Below are positions 27,213 through 37,553 of a DNA stretch of 43,890 bases, piece by piece. Position numbers and translations under genes: made by a program. Origin of the DNA: Planctomycetaceae bacterium. GTDB taxonomy: Bacteria; Planctomycetota; Planctomycetia; Pirellulales; Pirellulaceae. Position 1 is the stretch's first letter; each line of letters begins with the position of its first letter. The notes beneath the pieces are model-generated. The model did not search any database. It worked only from the letters and a program-made list of their open reading frames with translations, and was not told the origin of the DNA. The stretch lies in NCBI GenBank assembly GCA_002709225.1, contig PAQH01000086.1, positions 1 through 43,890 of the forward strand, written 5' to 3'.

Positions 27213-27533
27213 CCTGCAGCTCCCGCGTTTACACAAAGTTCTCAAGACACTCAGCCAAAACAGGCAGCTCGAGTTGCACCAGTCTCGCAGTCGAACCCGT
27301 CGAGAGCCCGCGCCGAATTCTGACTTATCACCTGACCGCACACAACACCCTTTGCCCCGCACCATATCGCTGGTGGCAACCGGTCGGGAAATTCAAGAGA
27401 GAATGTTGCCAGCCGCCCCTCTGCGCTCGCTAACGAGCTCGATTCGCCCTTGACCGGTTAATAACGTCGTGGTACTTACCCAGCCGCAAACAACCTCTTT
27501 TTCCCTGTCTGCTGACACGATTCAAGCCAAACC
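27213..27533. other. Divergent intergenic region, MFS and barrel protein
   Basis: This interval separates two divergently transcribed genes and should hold both promoters. A TTGACC near 27450 lacks a good partner at the right spacing. No RNA gene or repeat is visible. Confidence 0.5.
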
Positions 27534-28811
27534 GTGCTTTCTCACACGTGCCGGTTCTCACTGCTGGTCACCCTGTCGCTGTGCTGCGACATCGTCAAGG
27601 CCGAACCTCCATTGGTACGGATTCCGAAATCGGCGCCACTGGCTCAAACCGCCTTCCAGCAACCTCGCCCCGCTCGCGAATTCAGTAGCCAGCCACCCTC
27701 GGCACCAGCAGCCACATTGCAGGCTCCAAGCTGGGATCCATACGCGACCAACCCCCAAGCCGGCAACCAGCCTCCATCCACTTTCGCACCACCCTCCGTC
27801 ATCGGCCCGCCCGCAAATACACAGATTCCACCACCCGCCATGTCACCCCCTAGGGGCGGTACTCCCACAACTCCGTACACCACCTATCCAGGTGCGACGT
27901 CAGCTGATTCGCTCTTTCCCAATGGCTGGAACCCGGGCAATTGGTTTGCCCCGAATTTGCAGCCAACGCAAAATCCGCTCGGCAAATCCAACCGTGTCGT
28001 TTATGCACCTCGCTTGCGACACACCTGGCTGGTTGGCGGCCAAAGTGACCGGCAAATGCAAAGCCATGACACAGACTTCAGCCTCCCCTTTTCGTTTCCG
28101 GACTTCCTGATTTCCAACCAGCCCTTGTTTGTCATTCCCTCATTCTCCTTACATCTATGGCAGGGTCCTAGTAACAATCCCCCCGAGCTGCCTTCCAAGG
28201 CCTATAGTTTTTTCGTTGACTCGTCCTGGTTCTCGGATCCCAACCGTGTCGTCGGACTGGAACTTGGAGTGCGCACGGGGTTCTTCTCGGACTTCCAGAC
28301 ATTTAATTCACAGAGTTTTCGCATCCTTGGCCAGGGACTGGTACGTTTGCGGGTGACGCCCCAAACGACAATCAAAGCGGGCGCAGTGTACTTGGACCGA
28401 TTGGACCTTAAACTACTACCTGCGGCGGGGCTGTTTTGGGAACCAGACGATCAGGCCCGCTTCGATCTTTTCTTCCCCAAACCGAAGATCTCGCAATACT
28501 GGACGTCGATTGGAGATTACGATCTTTGGTGGTATATGGCAGGAGAATACGGAGGAGGTAGCTGGACAGTGGAACGCATTGCCATGCCGCCGGTTACCGA
28601 CAATGAGTACAGTGACCAAATCGACGTCAACGACGTCCGTCTCATTCTTGGTATGGAATGGGGCTCGGAGCCCGAACTGCGGCTAAGACGTCGACGTGGA
28701 TTTCTTGAGGTTGGATGGGTCACCGGCCGCGAGGTTCTCTACCGGAAGGACCCTAGCGAAAGCTTCAAGATGAACGATACGTTGATGATTCGTGCGGGTA
28801 TCCTGCGATAA
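27534..28811 (+). CDS. Proline-rich exported protein, probable outer-membrane barrel
   Basis: A 425-residue protein from a GTG. A signal peptide (RFSLLVTLSLCCDIVKA) is followed by a Pro/Ala/Gln-rich linker (residues 25-110) and a C-terminal portion of about 260 residues with alternating hydrophobic/polar strands: VGLELGVRTGFFSD, QGLVRLRVTPQTTIKAGAVY, LLPAAGLFWEPDDQARFDLF, WWYMAGEYGGGSWTVER. These suggest a beta-barrel of the kind found in planctomycete outer-membrane proteins. The C-terminal LMIRAGILR also resembles a last strand. I cannot assign a specific family with certainty; the fold call is inferred. Confidence 0.65.
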   Translation: MLSHTCRFSLLVTLSLCCDIVKAEPPLVRIPKSAPLAQTAFQQPRPAREFSSQPPSAPAATLQAPSWDPYATNPQAGNQPPSTFAPPSVIGPPANTQIPPPAMSPPRGGTPTTPYTTYPGATSADSLFPNGWNPGNWFAPNLQPTQNPLGKSNRVVYAPRLRHTWLVGGQSDRQMQSHDTDFSLPFSFPDFLISNQPLFVIPSFSLHLWQGPSNNPPELPSKAYSFFVDSSWFSDPNRVVGLELGVRTGFFSDFQTFNSQSFRILGQGLVRLRVTPQTTIKAGAVYLDRLDLKLLPAAGLFWEPDDQARFDLFFPKPKISQYWTSIGDYDLWWYMAGEYGGGSWTVERIAMPPVTDNEYSDQIDVNDVRLILGMEWGSEPELRLRRRRGFLEVGWVTGREVLYRKDPSESFKMNDTLMIRAGILR

Positions 28812-28944
28812 TCCCAACCCGTCGGTGGCACCAGAACACACGCACGGAAAATCGGGACACCAAGCAGAGGTAACGATCCGGCACCTCGAGGCACGCGCAG
28901 CTAGCGCAGCGCAATTACGCTGCCGGTTGATCACCGGATTCTTC

Positions 28945-29847
28945 TTAAGCGTGTCGAGCGATTGCGCGCTGCATCGCCTCACCCATATCGGCTGGACTCT
29001 GCGCCACTTCGATACCCTCGGCCTCCAAAGCCGCCACCTTCTCAGCAGCAGTACCTTTCCCACCAGAAATAATCGCACCGGCGTGCCCCATCCGCTTCCC
29101 AGGTGGTGCAGTCCGTCCGGCAATGAAGGCTGCCACCGGCTTGGTCACCTTCTCCTTGATGTACTGAGCGGCTTGCTCCTCAGCGTTGCCACCTATTTCT
29201 CCAATCATCAAGATGGCGTCCGTCTCCGGGTCATTCTGAAACAGGTCAAGCAGATCAATAAAGTTGGTACCTATGATTGGGTCACCACCAATCCCAACGC
29301 ACGTTGATTGGCCCAACCCAACTCTTCCCATTTGCCACGCAGCCTCATAAGTCAGCGTACCGCTACGACTGATCAATCCCACACTTCCCGGTGTGTGAAT
29401 GTAACCGGGCATGATGCCAATCTTCGCCACGCCGGGGGTAATGACCCCTGGACAATTCGGTCCAACAAGACGGCTGTCGGTTTGGTCGATGTAGTTCTTG
29501 GCGCGCACCATGTCGAGAACCGGAACACCTTCGGTGATCGCAACAATCAACTTAATGCCAGCATCTGCGGCTTCAATGATTGCATCAGCACAAAATCGAG
29601 GGGGCACAAAAACCATCGATGTGTTGGCCCCCACTGCCTCGACAGCGTCAGCGACTTTGTTGAACACGGGGAAACCATCAACCTCGGTACCACCCTTTCC
29701 GGGTGTCACGCCACCAAGAAACACCGGGCTGTCGCGCTGACAGTCGTCGCGTGCATACTCGCGGCACTTCTGGCTATGAAATAACCCCGCGCGTCCAGTA
29801 AGTCCCTGGCAAATTACGCGAGTGTCTTTGTCAACAAGAATACTCAT
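28945..29847 (-). CDS. sucD: Succinyl-CoA ligase, alpha subunit
   Basis: A 300-residue TCA-cycle subunit that binds CoA and carries the phosphohistidine. The ATG at 29847 gives the family N-terminus [15 protein letters not shown]; the frame is open 23 codons upstream. The CoA loop [14 protein letters not shown], then [12 protein letters not shown] and the active-site MGHAGAI with its His are all present. Between FHSQKCREY and [12 protein letters not shown] there are eight residues (32-39, ARDDCQRD) that other SucD proteins lack, as judged from memory. The gene follows sucC with a 61-base gap. The assignment as alpha subunit is secure. Confidence 0.97.
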   Translation of the reverse strand: MSILVDKDTRVICQGLTGRAGLFHSQKCREYARDDCQRDSPVFLGGVTPGKGGTEVDGFPVFNKVADAVEAVGANTSMVFVPPRFCADAIIEAADAGIKLIVAITEGVPVLDMVRAKNYIDQTDSRLVGPNCPGVITPGVAKIGIMPGYIHTPGSVGLISRSGTLTYEAAWQMGRVGLGQSTCVGIGGDPIIGTNFIDLLDLFQNDPETDAILMIGEIGGNAEEQAAQYIKEKVTKPVAAFIAGRTAPPGKRMGHAGAIISGGKGTAAEKVAALEAEGIEVAQSPADMGEAMQRAIARHA

Positions 29848-29908
29848 TGGTCTGTCTTTCCGTCTCTTTGAGCTCCTCTTCTCTAGAAACGAGGAGCAGG
29901 TGCAGCTG

Positions 29909-31096
29909 TCATGCACTGAGGGTTGCCACGACTTTCTTTGCTGCGTCCGTTAAATCCGTTGCTGTAATGATGTCTCGCCCGCTATCAGCCAACATGTTAC
30001 GAGCCAATTCAACATTCGTGCCTTCCAGGCGGACGACTAACGGTACGCTGAAACCAACCTTTTCGTACGCTTCCAGAATCGCCTCGACGATCGTATCGCA
30101 CTTCATAATGCCACCAAAGATGTTGACCAACACTGCCTTCACATTAGAGTCAGCCAAGATGATCCGAAACGCCTCCGTTACCGCTTCGACGTTGGCGCCG
30201 CCACCGACATCCAGGAAGTTGGCAGGTTCGCCGCCATGAAGTTTGATCAAATCCATCGTACTCATGGCAAGCCCGGCACCGTTCACCAGACAACCGATAT
30301 TACCGTCCAGATTGACGTAACTTAGGCCGGCGTTACCCGCGCGGACTTCCGCTTCATCCTCTTCGCTGAGGTCACGTAGCTCGGCAACATCGCCATGCCG
30401 GAACAACGCGTTATCATCAAAACTGACTTTGGAATCCAACGGAGTCAACTCACCTTCGTCCGTCACAACCAATGGATTAATCTCAGCCATGCTACAGTCA
30501 TTCTCAACAAAGAACTGGCAGAGCTTTGGCAAGAAGACCTCCGCACTTCGTGCTGCTTGACCTTCCAACCCGAGTTTATCGGACAGGTTTTGAACTTGGC
30601 TTGGCAGTAAACCAACTCCAATATCAAACGCTTCCCGGAAAATTTTCTCCGGGGTTTCAGCCGCAACATCTTCGATCGCCATCCCACCTTCGGACGAAGC
30701 GATCACAACAGGACCGCCCGATTCCCGGTCAACGACAATCCCCAGATAAAGTTCACGGGCAATGTTCAATCCCTGCTCGACAAAGAGCACGTTAACCGTC
30801 TTGCCAGCTTCGCCTGTTTGAATCGTAACCAGAGTGTTACCCAGCATCCGCTCTGCATTCGCCCGCGCTTCCTCAGCCGACCGAATCAACACAACACCCG
30901 GCTGTTCAGGCTGTTCCCTAAAGCGACCCTTGCCGCGGCCACCCGCGTGAATCTGAGATTTCATCACGGCGATTTCGCCGCCCAGTTCGGCAAACGCGGC
31001 AGCCGCTTCGTCGGGCGTCCTGGCAACGATGCCGCGTGGCACTTTAACCCCGGCCGCAGCCAGCAGCTGTTTGCCTTGATACTCATGGATCTTCAT
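29909..31096 (-). CDS. sucC: Succinyl-CoA ligase, beta subunit
   Basis: A 395-residue ATP-grasp subunit that, with SucD, makes succinate from succinyl-CoA with formation of a nucleoside triphosphate. The N-terminus [20 protein letters not shown] is diagnostic. Other conserved segments are [22 protein letters not shown] (metal/nucleotide region), [14 protein letters not shown], and [13 protein letters not shown] with [11 protein letters not shown] in the C-terminal ligase domain. The start is ATG. A promoter-like pair sits just upstream in the end of the MoaD-like gene, so sucCD can be expressed independently of the genes before it. Confidence 0.98.
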   Translation of the reverse strand: MKIHEYQGKQLLAAAGVKVPRGIVARTPDEAAAAFAELGGEIAVMKSQIHAGGRGKGRFREQPEQPGVVLIRSAEEARANAERMLGNTLVTIQTGEAGKTVNVLFVEQGLNIARELYLGIVVDRESGGPVVIASSEGGMAIEDVAAETPEKIFREAFDIGVGLLPSQVQNLSDKLGLEGQAARSAEVFLPKLCQFFVENDCSMAEINPLVVTDEGELTPLDSKVSFDDNALFRHGDVAELRDLSEEDEAEVRAGNAGLSYVNLDGNIGCLVNGAGLAMSTMDLIKLHGGEPANFLDVGGGANVEAVTEAFRIILADSNVKAVLVNIFGGIMKCDTIVEAILEAYEKVGFSVPLVVRLEGTNVELARNMLADSGRDIITATDLTDAAKKVVATLSA

Positions 31097-31141
31097 GTCG
31101 TCTGGTCCGTAATCTGGCTCGAAAAATCGAACAAGTCGCGA

Positions 31142-31170
31142 ATTATAGGATGGCTTCTAACCACCGGCAA
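31142..31170 (-). promoter_or_regulatory. Putative sucCD promoter
   Basis: On the minus strand TTGCCG (31165-31170) is followed after 17 bases by a perfect TATAAT (31142-31147), about 46 bases before the sucC ATG. The -35 part lies within the last codons of the MoaD-like gene. Confidence 0.6.
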
Positions 31171-31417
31171 CTGGCGCCAGCAGCATTAATTCATCACCGT
31201 CACTCAGTGGAACCGCAGAATGCGAGTCAATTGAGCCCACGTGCTTCCCGGATAGAGCAATCAGACAGGAGCCGGGGAAATCCACGCCTGGTGGCAGTAA
31301 CTGTCGAAGTCGCTCAATGGCCTGATCCAGCGATGCCTGTTCCTGCAACTCCAAGAACTCGGGCAAGTCCTCGGTTTCGTGATAGTGACGTCCCATCGTG
31401 ACCACGCGAATTTTCAT
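31157..31417 (-). CDS. MoaD/ThiS-like ubiquitin-fold sulfur carrier
   Basis: An 86-residue protein ending in LLAPVAGG. The terminal Gly-Gly is the residue pair adenylated and thiocarboxylated in MoaD, ThiS and similar carriers, and the length fits. The core pattern (MKIRVVTMG, IERLRQLLPPGVDF, LIALSGKHVG, LSDGDELMLLAPV) is the beta-grasp fold with the usual hydrophobic spacing. The start is ATG with GGAGG upstream. It follows the E1-like gene by 30 bases and the two are surely co-translated. Which pathway it serves (molybdopterin, thiamin, cysteine or tRNA thiolation) cannot be told; no other cofactor gene is nearby. Confidence 0.88.
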   Translation of the reverse strand: MKIRVVTMGRHYHETEDLPEFLELQEQASLDQAIERLRQLLPPGVDFPGSCLIALSGKHVGSIDSHSAVPLSDGDELMLLAPVAGG

Positions 31418-31447
31418 TCCCAGATCCCTCCAAAACCGGCCAATATC

Positions 31448-32185
31448 TCAAAGGTTCCCGCAGCATGGACAATCCACCGCACGCGTTAATTCCATGGTTG
31501 TGGCGCGCCCTTGGAAACCATCATAAGTCAACATCTTCCCAAATAGAGGATGCCCTGTTCCTGAGAGAATCTTAATTGCCTCCAAAGCCGCCAGGGAACC
31601 GATTGCGGAAGAAATCGCACCTACTACAGGAAAAAACTCCTCAAATGGAGGTGGCTGGGGGTAGACACATTGCAGACAAGCTGTCAGCCCTGCCCGAACG
31701 ACCATCATCGTCCCGGTCATCCCCCATTGGGCAGCATCAATCAACGGAATACCAGCTTCCGTAGCCGCGCGATTGAGCCGTAAACGCTCTGCAAATGTGG
31801 GCGGACAAGAAAGAACGATATTTGATTTGCGGACCAGTTCCAACGCTTCACTGTCAGATGGCTCATGATCCACATAGTCCACTTCAACAAAGCGATTCAT
31901 GGATCTCAGGTAATCCGCAAAATGCGGCGCGCGAGGCTGGCCAATTACCGCTTCGGATCCCAATACCTGCCGATTGAGGTCTGGGGAAATCAAGTCGCCC
32001 CCATGGGCAATGATCACGCGCCCGACACCAGCCATGGTTAGCATCAATGCCGCTGGCCCCCCCATCCCACCCACACGAGTGACCAGAGCGGTAGAACGGC
32101 GCAAATTTAATTGACCTTCTTCGGAGAGCACCCCCGCACCCAACTGGCGTGCATACCGTTCCTTTTCTGCAGGCGAGAGATTCAC
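31448..32185 (-). CDS. ThiF/MoeB/HesA-like E1 homologue with altered active site
   Basis: A 245-residue protein from the GTG at 32185, chosen because AGGAGG sits 7 bases upstream; the frame continues to 32314 without homology. The nucleotide loop RVGGMGGPAALMLTMAG (38-54) and DLISPDLNRQ (64-73) fit the family, as does the zinc site (Cys170, Cys173, Cys239, Cys242). However, the usual D-C-T-D-N-F-x-x-R motif reads SCPPTFAER (126-134), so the Asp that binds Mg-ATP in MoeB is replaced by Pro, and the usual Lys after the GQP turn is Arg85. The adjoining carrier keeps its Gly-Gly. Either catalysis differs or the protein acts as a binding partner. No rhodanese domain is present. Confidence 0.88.
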   Translation of the reverse strand: MNLSPAEKERYARQLGAGVLSEEGQLNLRRSTALVTRVGGMGGPAALMLTMAGVGRVIIAHGGDLISPDLNRQVLGSEAVIGQPRAPHFADYLRSMNRFVEVDYVDHEPSDSEALELVRKSNIVLSCPPTFAERLRLNRAATEAGIPLIDAAQWGMTGTMMVVRAGLTACLQCVYPQPPPFEEFFPVVGAISSAIGSLAALEAIKILSGTGHPLFGKMLTYDGFQGRATTMELTRAVDCPCCGNL

Positions 32186-32280
32186 ATGCAGCCCTCCTGT
32201 ACTGTGAAAGAAACCGCACACATCTTGTTGTCGCTCCTGCTCCAGCCACCGCCATCGTGGCGAACCAGCCCAACACCGAA

Positions 32281-32982
32281 TCAGGTGCGCAGCAAGATAC
32301 CGTCGTCCAAACACTCACCAAAGGTCACCGGTGACCTCAACGCACTGTTCAAACGCAACAGAAACTCTGATCGGGAAATCTCGACCGCGCCCATACTCCT
32401 TGAATGGTCAGTTTGCTGCTGAATGTCGAATAATGCAAATCCTCTCTGGCGAAGATGTGATTGCAAACAAAACAAAGCAACTTTGGAAGCATCGCGTACT
32501 CGATGGAACATGGACTCCCCGGCAAACATCCCACCAAGTGCAACACCATACAAGCCACCTACCAGCTCCGCCTCGCTCCACACCTCAACGCTGTGTGCAT
32601 ACCCCAACTCGTGCAGACGCTGATAAGCATCGCGAATCTCTGAAGTAATCCAAGTCCCACTATCATCTCGTCGTGGCGCCATGCAACCTGATATGACTCC
32701 AGCAAAATCCCGATTCAACGTAACTTGAAACTGGCCGCTGCGAATGCGACGCGCCAAACGCCGAGAGACGTGCAAGCCATCCAACTCTATGACCGCTCTG
32801 GGATCGGGTGAAAACCACGCGAGTACTTCCCACTCATCTTCAATGACGGGCCAAGGAAAAATCCCGCGTTCATAAGCGGCCAACAACCAGTCTGTTGTCA
32901 ACTGCCCTCCCACACGCAACAGCCCGCCTTCTAGAGCCGCAGCCACTGGCGGAAAGTAAATCGGCTCCCCAACTTCAGCCAT
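32281..32982 (-). CDS. aat: Leucyl/phenylalanyl-tRNA-protein transferase
   Basis: A 233-residue enzyme that adds Leu or Phe from aminoacyl-tRNA to the N-terminus of proteins beginning with Lys or Arg, marking them for ClpS/Clp degradation. Diagnostic segments are FPPVAAALEGGLLRVGGQL, AAYERGIFPW, LAWFSPDPRAVIEL, GGLYGVALGGMFAGESMF and ALFDIQ. The ATG at 32982 has AGGTG nine bases upstream; a GTG at 32994 would add four residues. It precedes the E1-like gene on the same strand with a 95-base gap. No clpS or clpA is seen here, but the window has two clpP genes. Confidence 0.95.
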   Translation of the reverse strand: MAEVGEPIYFPPVAAALEGGLLRVGGQLTTDWLLAAYERGIFPWPVIEDEWEVLAWFSPDPRAVIELDGLHVSRRLARRIRSGQFQVTLNRDFAGVISGCMAPRRDDSGTWITSEIRDAYQRLHELGYAHSVEVWSEAELVGGLYGVALGGMFAGESMFHRVRDASKVALFCLQSHLRQRGFALFDIQQQTDHSRSMGAVEISRSEFLLRLNSALRSPVTFGECLDDGILLRT

Positions 32983-33095
32983 TAGGTTCTGCACCTATGC
33001 ACACTTTCACTGACAATCAATACAAAATCCCACACGAAAAATGGATCCACGGTTGTCAATTTGCTTTGACTAGCACATGGTGATACGCACACGGC

Positions 33096-33101
33096 TATAA
33101 T
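33096..33101 (+). promoter_or_regulatory. Consensus -10 element upstream of the HtrA-type gene
   Basis: A perfect TATAAT lies 98 bases before the ATG at 33199. A TTGACT at 33066-33071 is 24 bases upstream, too distant for a standard -35, so only the -10 is supported. A small GC hairpin (CCGCC, AACA, GGCGG-like) follows near 33115-33130 in the leader. Confidence 0.35.
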
Positions 33102-33198
33102 ACAAGACACCCACCCGCCAACAGGGCGGTGGCGCAGGCGCTTGTCTATTTTCCAGATCGTCTTGGTCAGTCGTACACTCACTCGATCGGAGAGGTCC

Positions 33199-34503
33199 AT
33201 GGAAGTTGACTCGTCACAGCAAGAGCCTTCCCAGGTCCCAGGCACTTTGCGGCCTTCTCAAGTGGCCGAACCTCAAGTGCCCGAACCGGTTCCGGCAAGA
33301 CCGCAGGACTTGCATCAGCCCCTATACACACCTCTTGCCAAACCGACTCCTTCCCTCCCAAGCAGTCCGTCTCTGTCCCGGATAACTTGGCTGATGGCGA
33401 TCGCGGCGTTCATGCTCGTCTCGGCAGCAATCGTGCCGATGCTGGTCCAACGGATCAGCTATTCCTGGAATCTAGGAAAAGAGAAAGCCCAATACGAGGT
33501 TGCAGCTGAAATTCTCAAGAATGTTCGTCTCAATGAGCTATCAGCTCAGGTCTCCAAAAGGGCGGGACCGAGTGTGGTTCACATCAACGTACTGGGCAAG
33601 CAAAGATCGCGCGGCAACTGGCTGCGAGGCGGACTGAGTGAAGGCCAGGGATCCGGAGTCGTAGTCGATGCAGACGGTTATGTGTTGACAAATGCCCACG
33701 TCGTCAAAGGCGCTGATGGGATTCAGGTTTCAATCGGCCGAGGACGTGTTGTTCCCGCAACTCTGGTCGGCAGCGACGAATTGACCGATTTAGCGGTACT
33801 CAAGATTCAACCTGAAGGGCTGATGCCCATCACCTGGGGTGACAGTGACGCATTAGACACGGGCGCCATGGTTTGGGCACTCGGCAGTCCATTTGGATTA
33901 GACCGCAGTATTACTTTTGGGATCGTGAGCGCCAAACATCGATGGCTGGGCCCGGCAGATCGACCACACAAGGACTATTTGCAGACCGATGCGGCAGTGA
34001 ACCCCGGGAACAGTGGCGGACCACTGGTCGATGCGAAGGGAGAGTTGGTAGGTATTACCACGGCCATCGTAGGAGAATCCTACCAAGGCATCAGTTTCGC
34101 AGTACCCAGTAACGTGGCTCGCGTGGTCTTCGAGCGAATCCGCAAACACGGAAAATTTGAACGTGGATTTCTAGGTATTGAACCGCGTTCCCTCACCGAG
34201 GAACTCGGCAAGGAACTCGGCCTACCGCTCAATGACGATATGACCACCTATCAACTCAACGGTGCCTACGTGTTCCGTGTGACGGAAAAATCCCCTGCAG
34301 CGGCCGCTGGAATTCAATCCGGCGACGTCATCCTGAATTGGGGCGGGAGAGTAGTTCGAGACGCAAGCGAGCTGTATAACCTCATCGGTAATACGGAAAT
34401 CGGGACAGAAGCTACCGTCCGCATCTTCCGCGACGGCGAGACCCATGAGTTGACCGCCGTCCTGGAAGGTTTTGATGAATGGCAACGGAAGTTGCGGCGG
34501 TAG
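33199..34503 (+). CDS. HtrA/Deg-type membrane-anchored serine protease
   Basis: A 434-residue protein from the ATG at 33199, with AGAGG just upstream; the frame opens at 33142. A Pro/Gln-rich cytoplasmic segment (1-60) precedes one membrane helix (61-83), then a trypsin-like domain with His167 (TNAHVV), Asp197 (TDLAVLKI) and Ser272 (GNSGGP), and one C-terminal PDZ domain (KSPAAAAGIQSGDVILNWGG). The triad is complete, so it should be active in quality control of envelope proteins. The proline-rich N-terminal extension is longer than in most DegS-like proteases. It is monocistronic, converging with leuC. Confidence 0.95.
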   Translation: MEVDSSQQEPSQVPGTLRPSQVAEPQVPEPVPARPQDLHQPLYTPLAKPTPSLPSSPSLSRITWLMAIAAFMLVSAAIVPMLVQRISYSWNLGKEKAQYEVAAEILKNVRLNELSAQVSKRAGPSVVHINVLGKQRSRGNWLRGGLSEGQGSGVVVDADGYVLTNAHVVKGADGIQVSIGRGRVVPATLVGSDELTDLAVLKIQPEGLMPITWGDSDALDTGAMVWALGSPFGLDRSITFGIVSAKHRWLGPADRPHKDYLQTDAAVNPGNSGGPLVDAKGELVGITTAIVGESYQGISFAVPSNVARVVFERIRKHGKFERGFLGIEPRSLTEELGKELGLPLNDDMTTYQLNGAYVFRVTEKSPAAAAGIQSGDVILNWGGRVVRDASELYNLIGNTEIGTEATVRIFRDGETHELTAVLEGFDEWQRKLRR

Positions 34504-34569
34504 GCGATATCACACTGTCCAGCGCCTATCCACAAGAAGGCTGTCACTGAGCAACTGCTTTAGTGGGCA

Positions 34570-35987
<1,418 letters not shown>

Positions 35988-35991
<4 letters not shown>

Positions 35992-36221
35992 TCGGCATTC
36001 TCAATCAAGAGCAGGTCACTGAAATAGCCAACCCAACTGTGGTAACGCATTATCAGATTGCGATTATACGGCTCTTGCCAGGGCGGCGTATAGCCGGACA
36101 CAACGACTGGCCGCACTTCAACGCGTTTCTTCGATCTGGGCGGAACCGGATGTGACGTGTCGGCAGTCTCGCCAGCCTTAGTGCCCCCTCGACTCAAACG
36201 ATACCCCGGTGGCACAATCAC
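35988..36221 (-). CDS. Possible small protein overlapping the leuC start
   Basis: A 77-codon frame from a GTG whose stop overlaps the leuC start (ATGA). It is rich in Pro, Arg and Tyr ([20 protein letters not shown]) with no domain, signal or transmembrane segment I recognise. A TATAAT inside it (about 36062-36067 on the minus strand) could instead be the leuC promoter, which argues against it being a real gene. Translational coupling with leuC is possible but unproven. Confidence 0.3.
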
Positions 36222-36275
36222 GTTCCAGTTAGTCTCTCCACCCTCATTGCGACTATTCTTCTTACTAGAAAACCT

Positions 36276-37421
36276 ATGCTCTACACAGTGACTTGGCTGA
36301 CGGACTTTGCCGCGTTTCTGTTGATTTTCTCAGTCCAGCGCCAGGTCGCGGAAGCCAACTCCGATCCACTATTGTTGGGTGCACTAGGCGCGGTGTTTTC
36401 TCTAGCCAGCGCTGTGAGCAACGCGCTGGGAGGCCGTGGCTCGGATCGTTTTGGCAAGCGGCGAATGGCTCTCTGCGGAACCATTGCGGTGCTCGCTAGT
36501 TTGGCGAGCGTGCTGGCGTTTTCCTCCCATCGAACAGTTCTCTTTCTGGCATACATCACGAGTGGCGCGGCATTAGGCACCATCTATCCTTCCTTAATCG
36601 CCTGGATTGGCCAGGGGCGAACTGATCGCCAAGAGAGTCTCGCCTATCTGCGATTTTGCATCTCCTGGAATCTTGGTCTCGTGTGCGGGCAGTGGGTGGG
36701 CGGTTGGTTTTACGGGTACTGGGGTATCACAGGACCTCTGTACCTGGCGATGGCCCTCACAGTGATCAGCTTTACCTGCCTGTTATTGACAAAAGAGCCC
36801 CAGCTGAAGCATCTCGAATGCAAGACGAACCTGGAAACCGTCAGCCACAACCAACCCGCTCGGCAATTTGCACGTCTGGCCTGGATTGCCAATTTCGGTG
36901 GCACCTTCTCGGGAAGTATCCTTTTTTTCCTGGCGCCCCATGTGATCGTCGATTTAGGTATCCCCGCTGGCAGACACGGACTGATGCTGGCAGCCGGTCG
37001 TCTGGTGGTAATCGGCACGATCTTCCTCATGCACAAGCGGTCTTTCTGGAGATACCGTTTTGGGATTTCCGCTAGTGCACAAATCCTCGGCATTTTTTGT
37101 CTCGTAGGCCTGTCGATGGCGACTTCCTGGATTGCCTTCGCAATCTTGATCGCACTGATGTCAGTGATGCAAGGCTTCAACTACTTCGCCAGTTTGACTT
37201 ACAGCACAACGGCCAGCTCCGACTCACAAAAAGGAGCAGCCAGTGGATGGAACGAAGCGACGCTCGCGATGGGTTTATCAGGTGGAGCGCTGTTTGGCGG
37301 GTTGATTGGCCACAGCTTGGGGAATCACACGCCATTTTTACTGGCTGCGGGAGTAATCGGTCTGTTATTGTTTTTTCAGTTGATTCACTACCAAACAAGC
37401 GTTCGATCCCGGCAAACCTGA
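36276..37421 (+). CDS. MFS transporter
   Basis: A 381-residue membrane protein with about 11-12 hydrophobic helices of the major facilitator superfamily. The N-terminus (TVTWLTDFAAFLLIFSV) is the first helix, and the conserved loop between helices 2 and 3 is GGRGSDRFGKRRMALCG, the MFS motif A. The C-terminal half contains GMNYF-like GFNYFASLTYSTTASSDSQKGAASGWNE, as in sugar- or drug-type transporters. The start is ATG. Substrate unknown; the neighbours (leuC on the opposite strand, DUF1549 gene converging) give no clue. Confidence 0.87.
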   Translation: MLYTVTWLTDFAAFLLIFSVQRQVAEANSDPLLLGALGAVFSLASAVSNALGGRGSDRFGKRRMALCGTIAVLASLASVLAFSSHRTVLFLAYITSGAALGTIYPSLIAWIGQGRTDRQESLAYLRFCISWNLGLVCGQWVGGWFYGYWGITGPLYLAMALTVISFTCLLLTKEPQLKHLECKTNLETVSHNQPARQFARLAWIANFGGTFSGSILFFLAPHVIVDLGIPAGRHGLMLAAGRLVVIGTIFLMHKRSFWRYRFGISASAQILGIFCLVGLSMATSWIAFAILIALMSVMQGFNYFASLTYSTTASSDSQKGAASGWNEATLAMGLSGGALFGGLIGHSLGNHTPFLLAAGVIGLLLFFQLIHYQTSVRSRQT

Positions 37422-37553
37422 TTCACATCTGCAGCTGATGACAAAATCATCCACTCTGCTGGCTTCGACGACTGGTTCACCTGAGGCAGGTCAACGTCGA
37501 TTCGCTGCCAACGGACCGAACATCCGTGGAACCATCAAGAGCGTGATCGCGGG

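Noticed and set aside
33066..33071. TTGACT as -35 for the HtrA gene
   Set aside because: It is 24 bases from the TATAAT, outside normal spacing.
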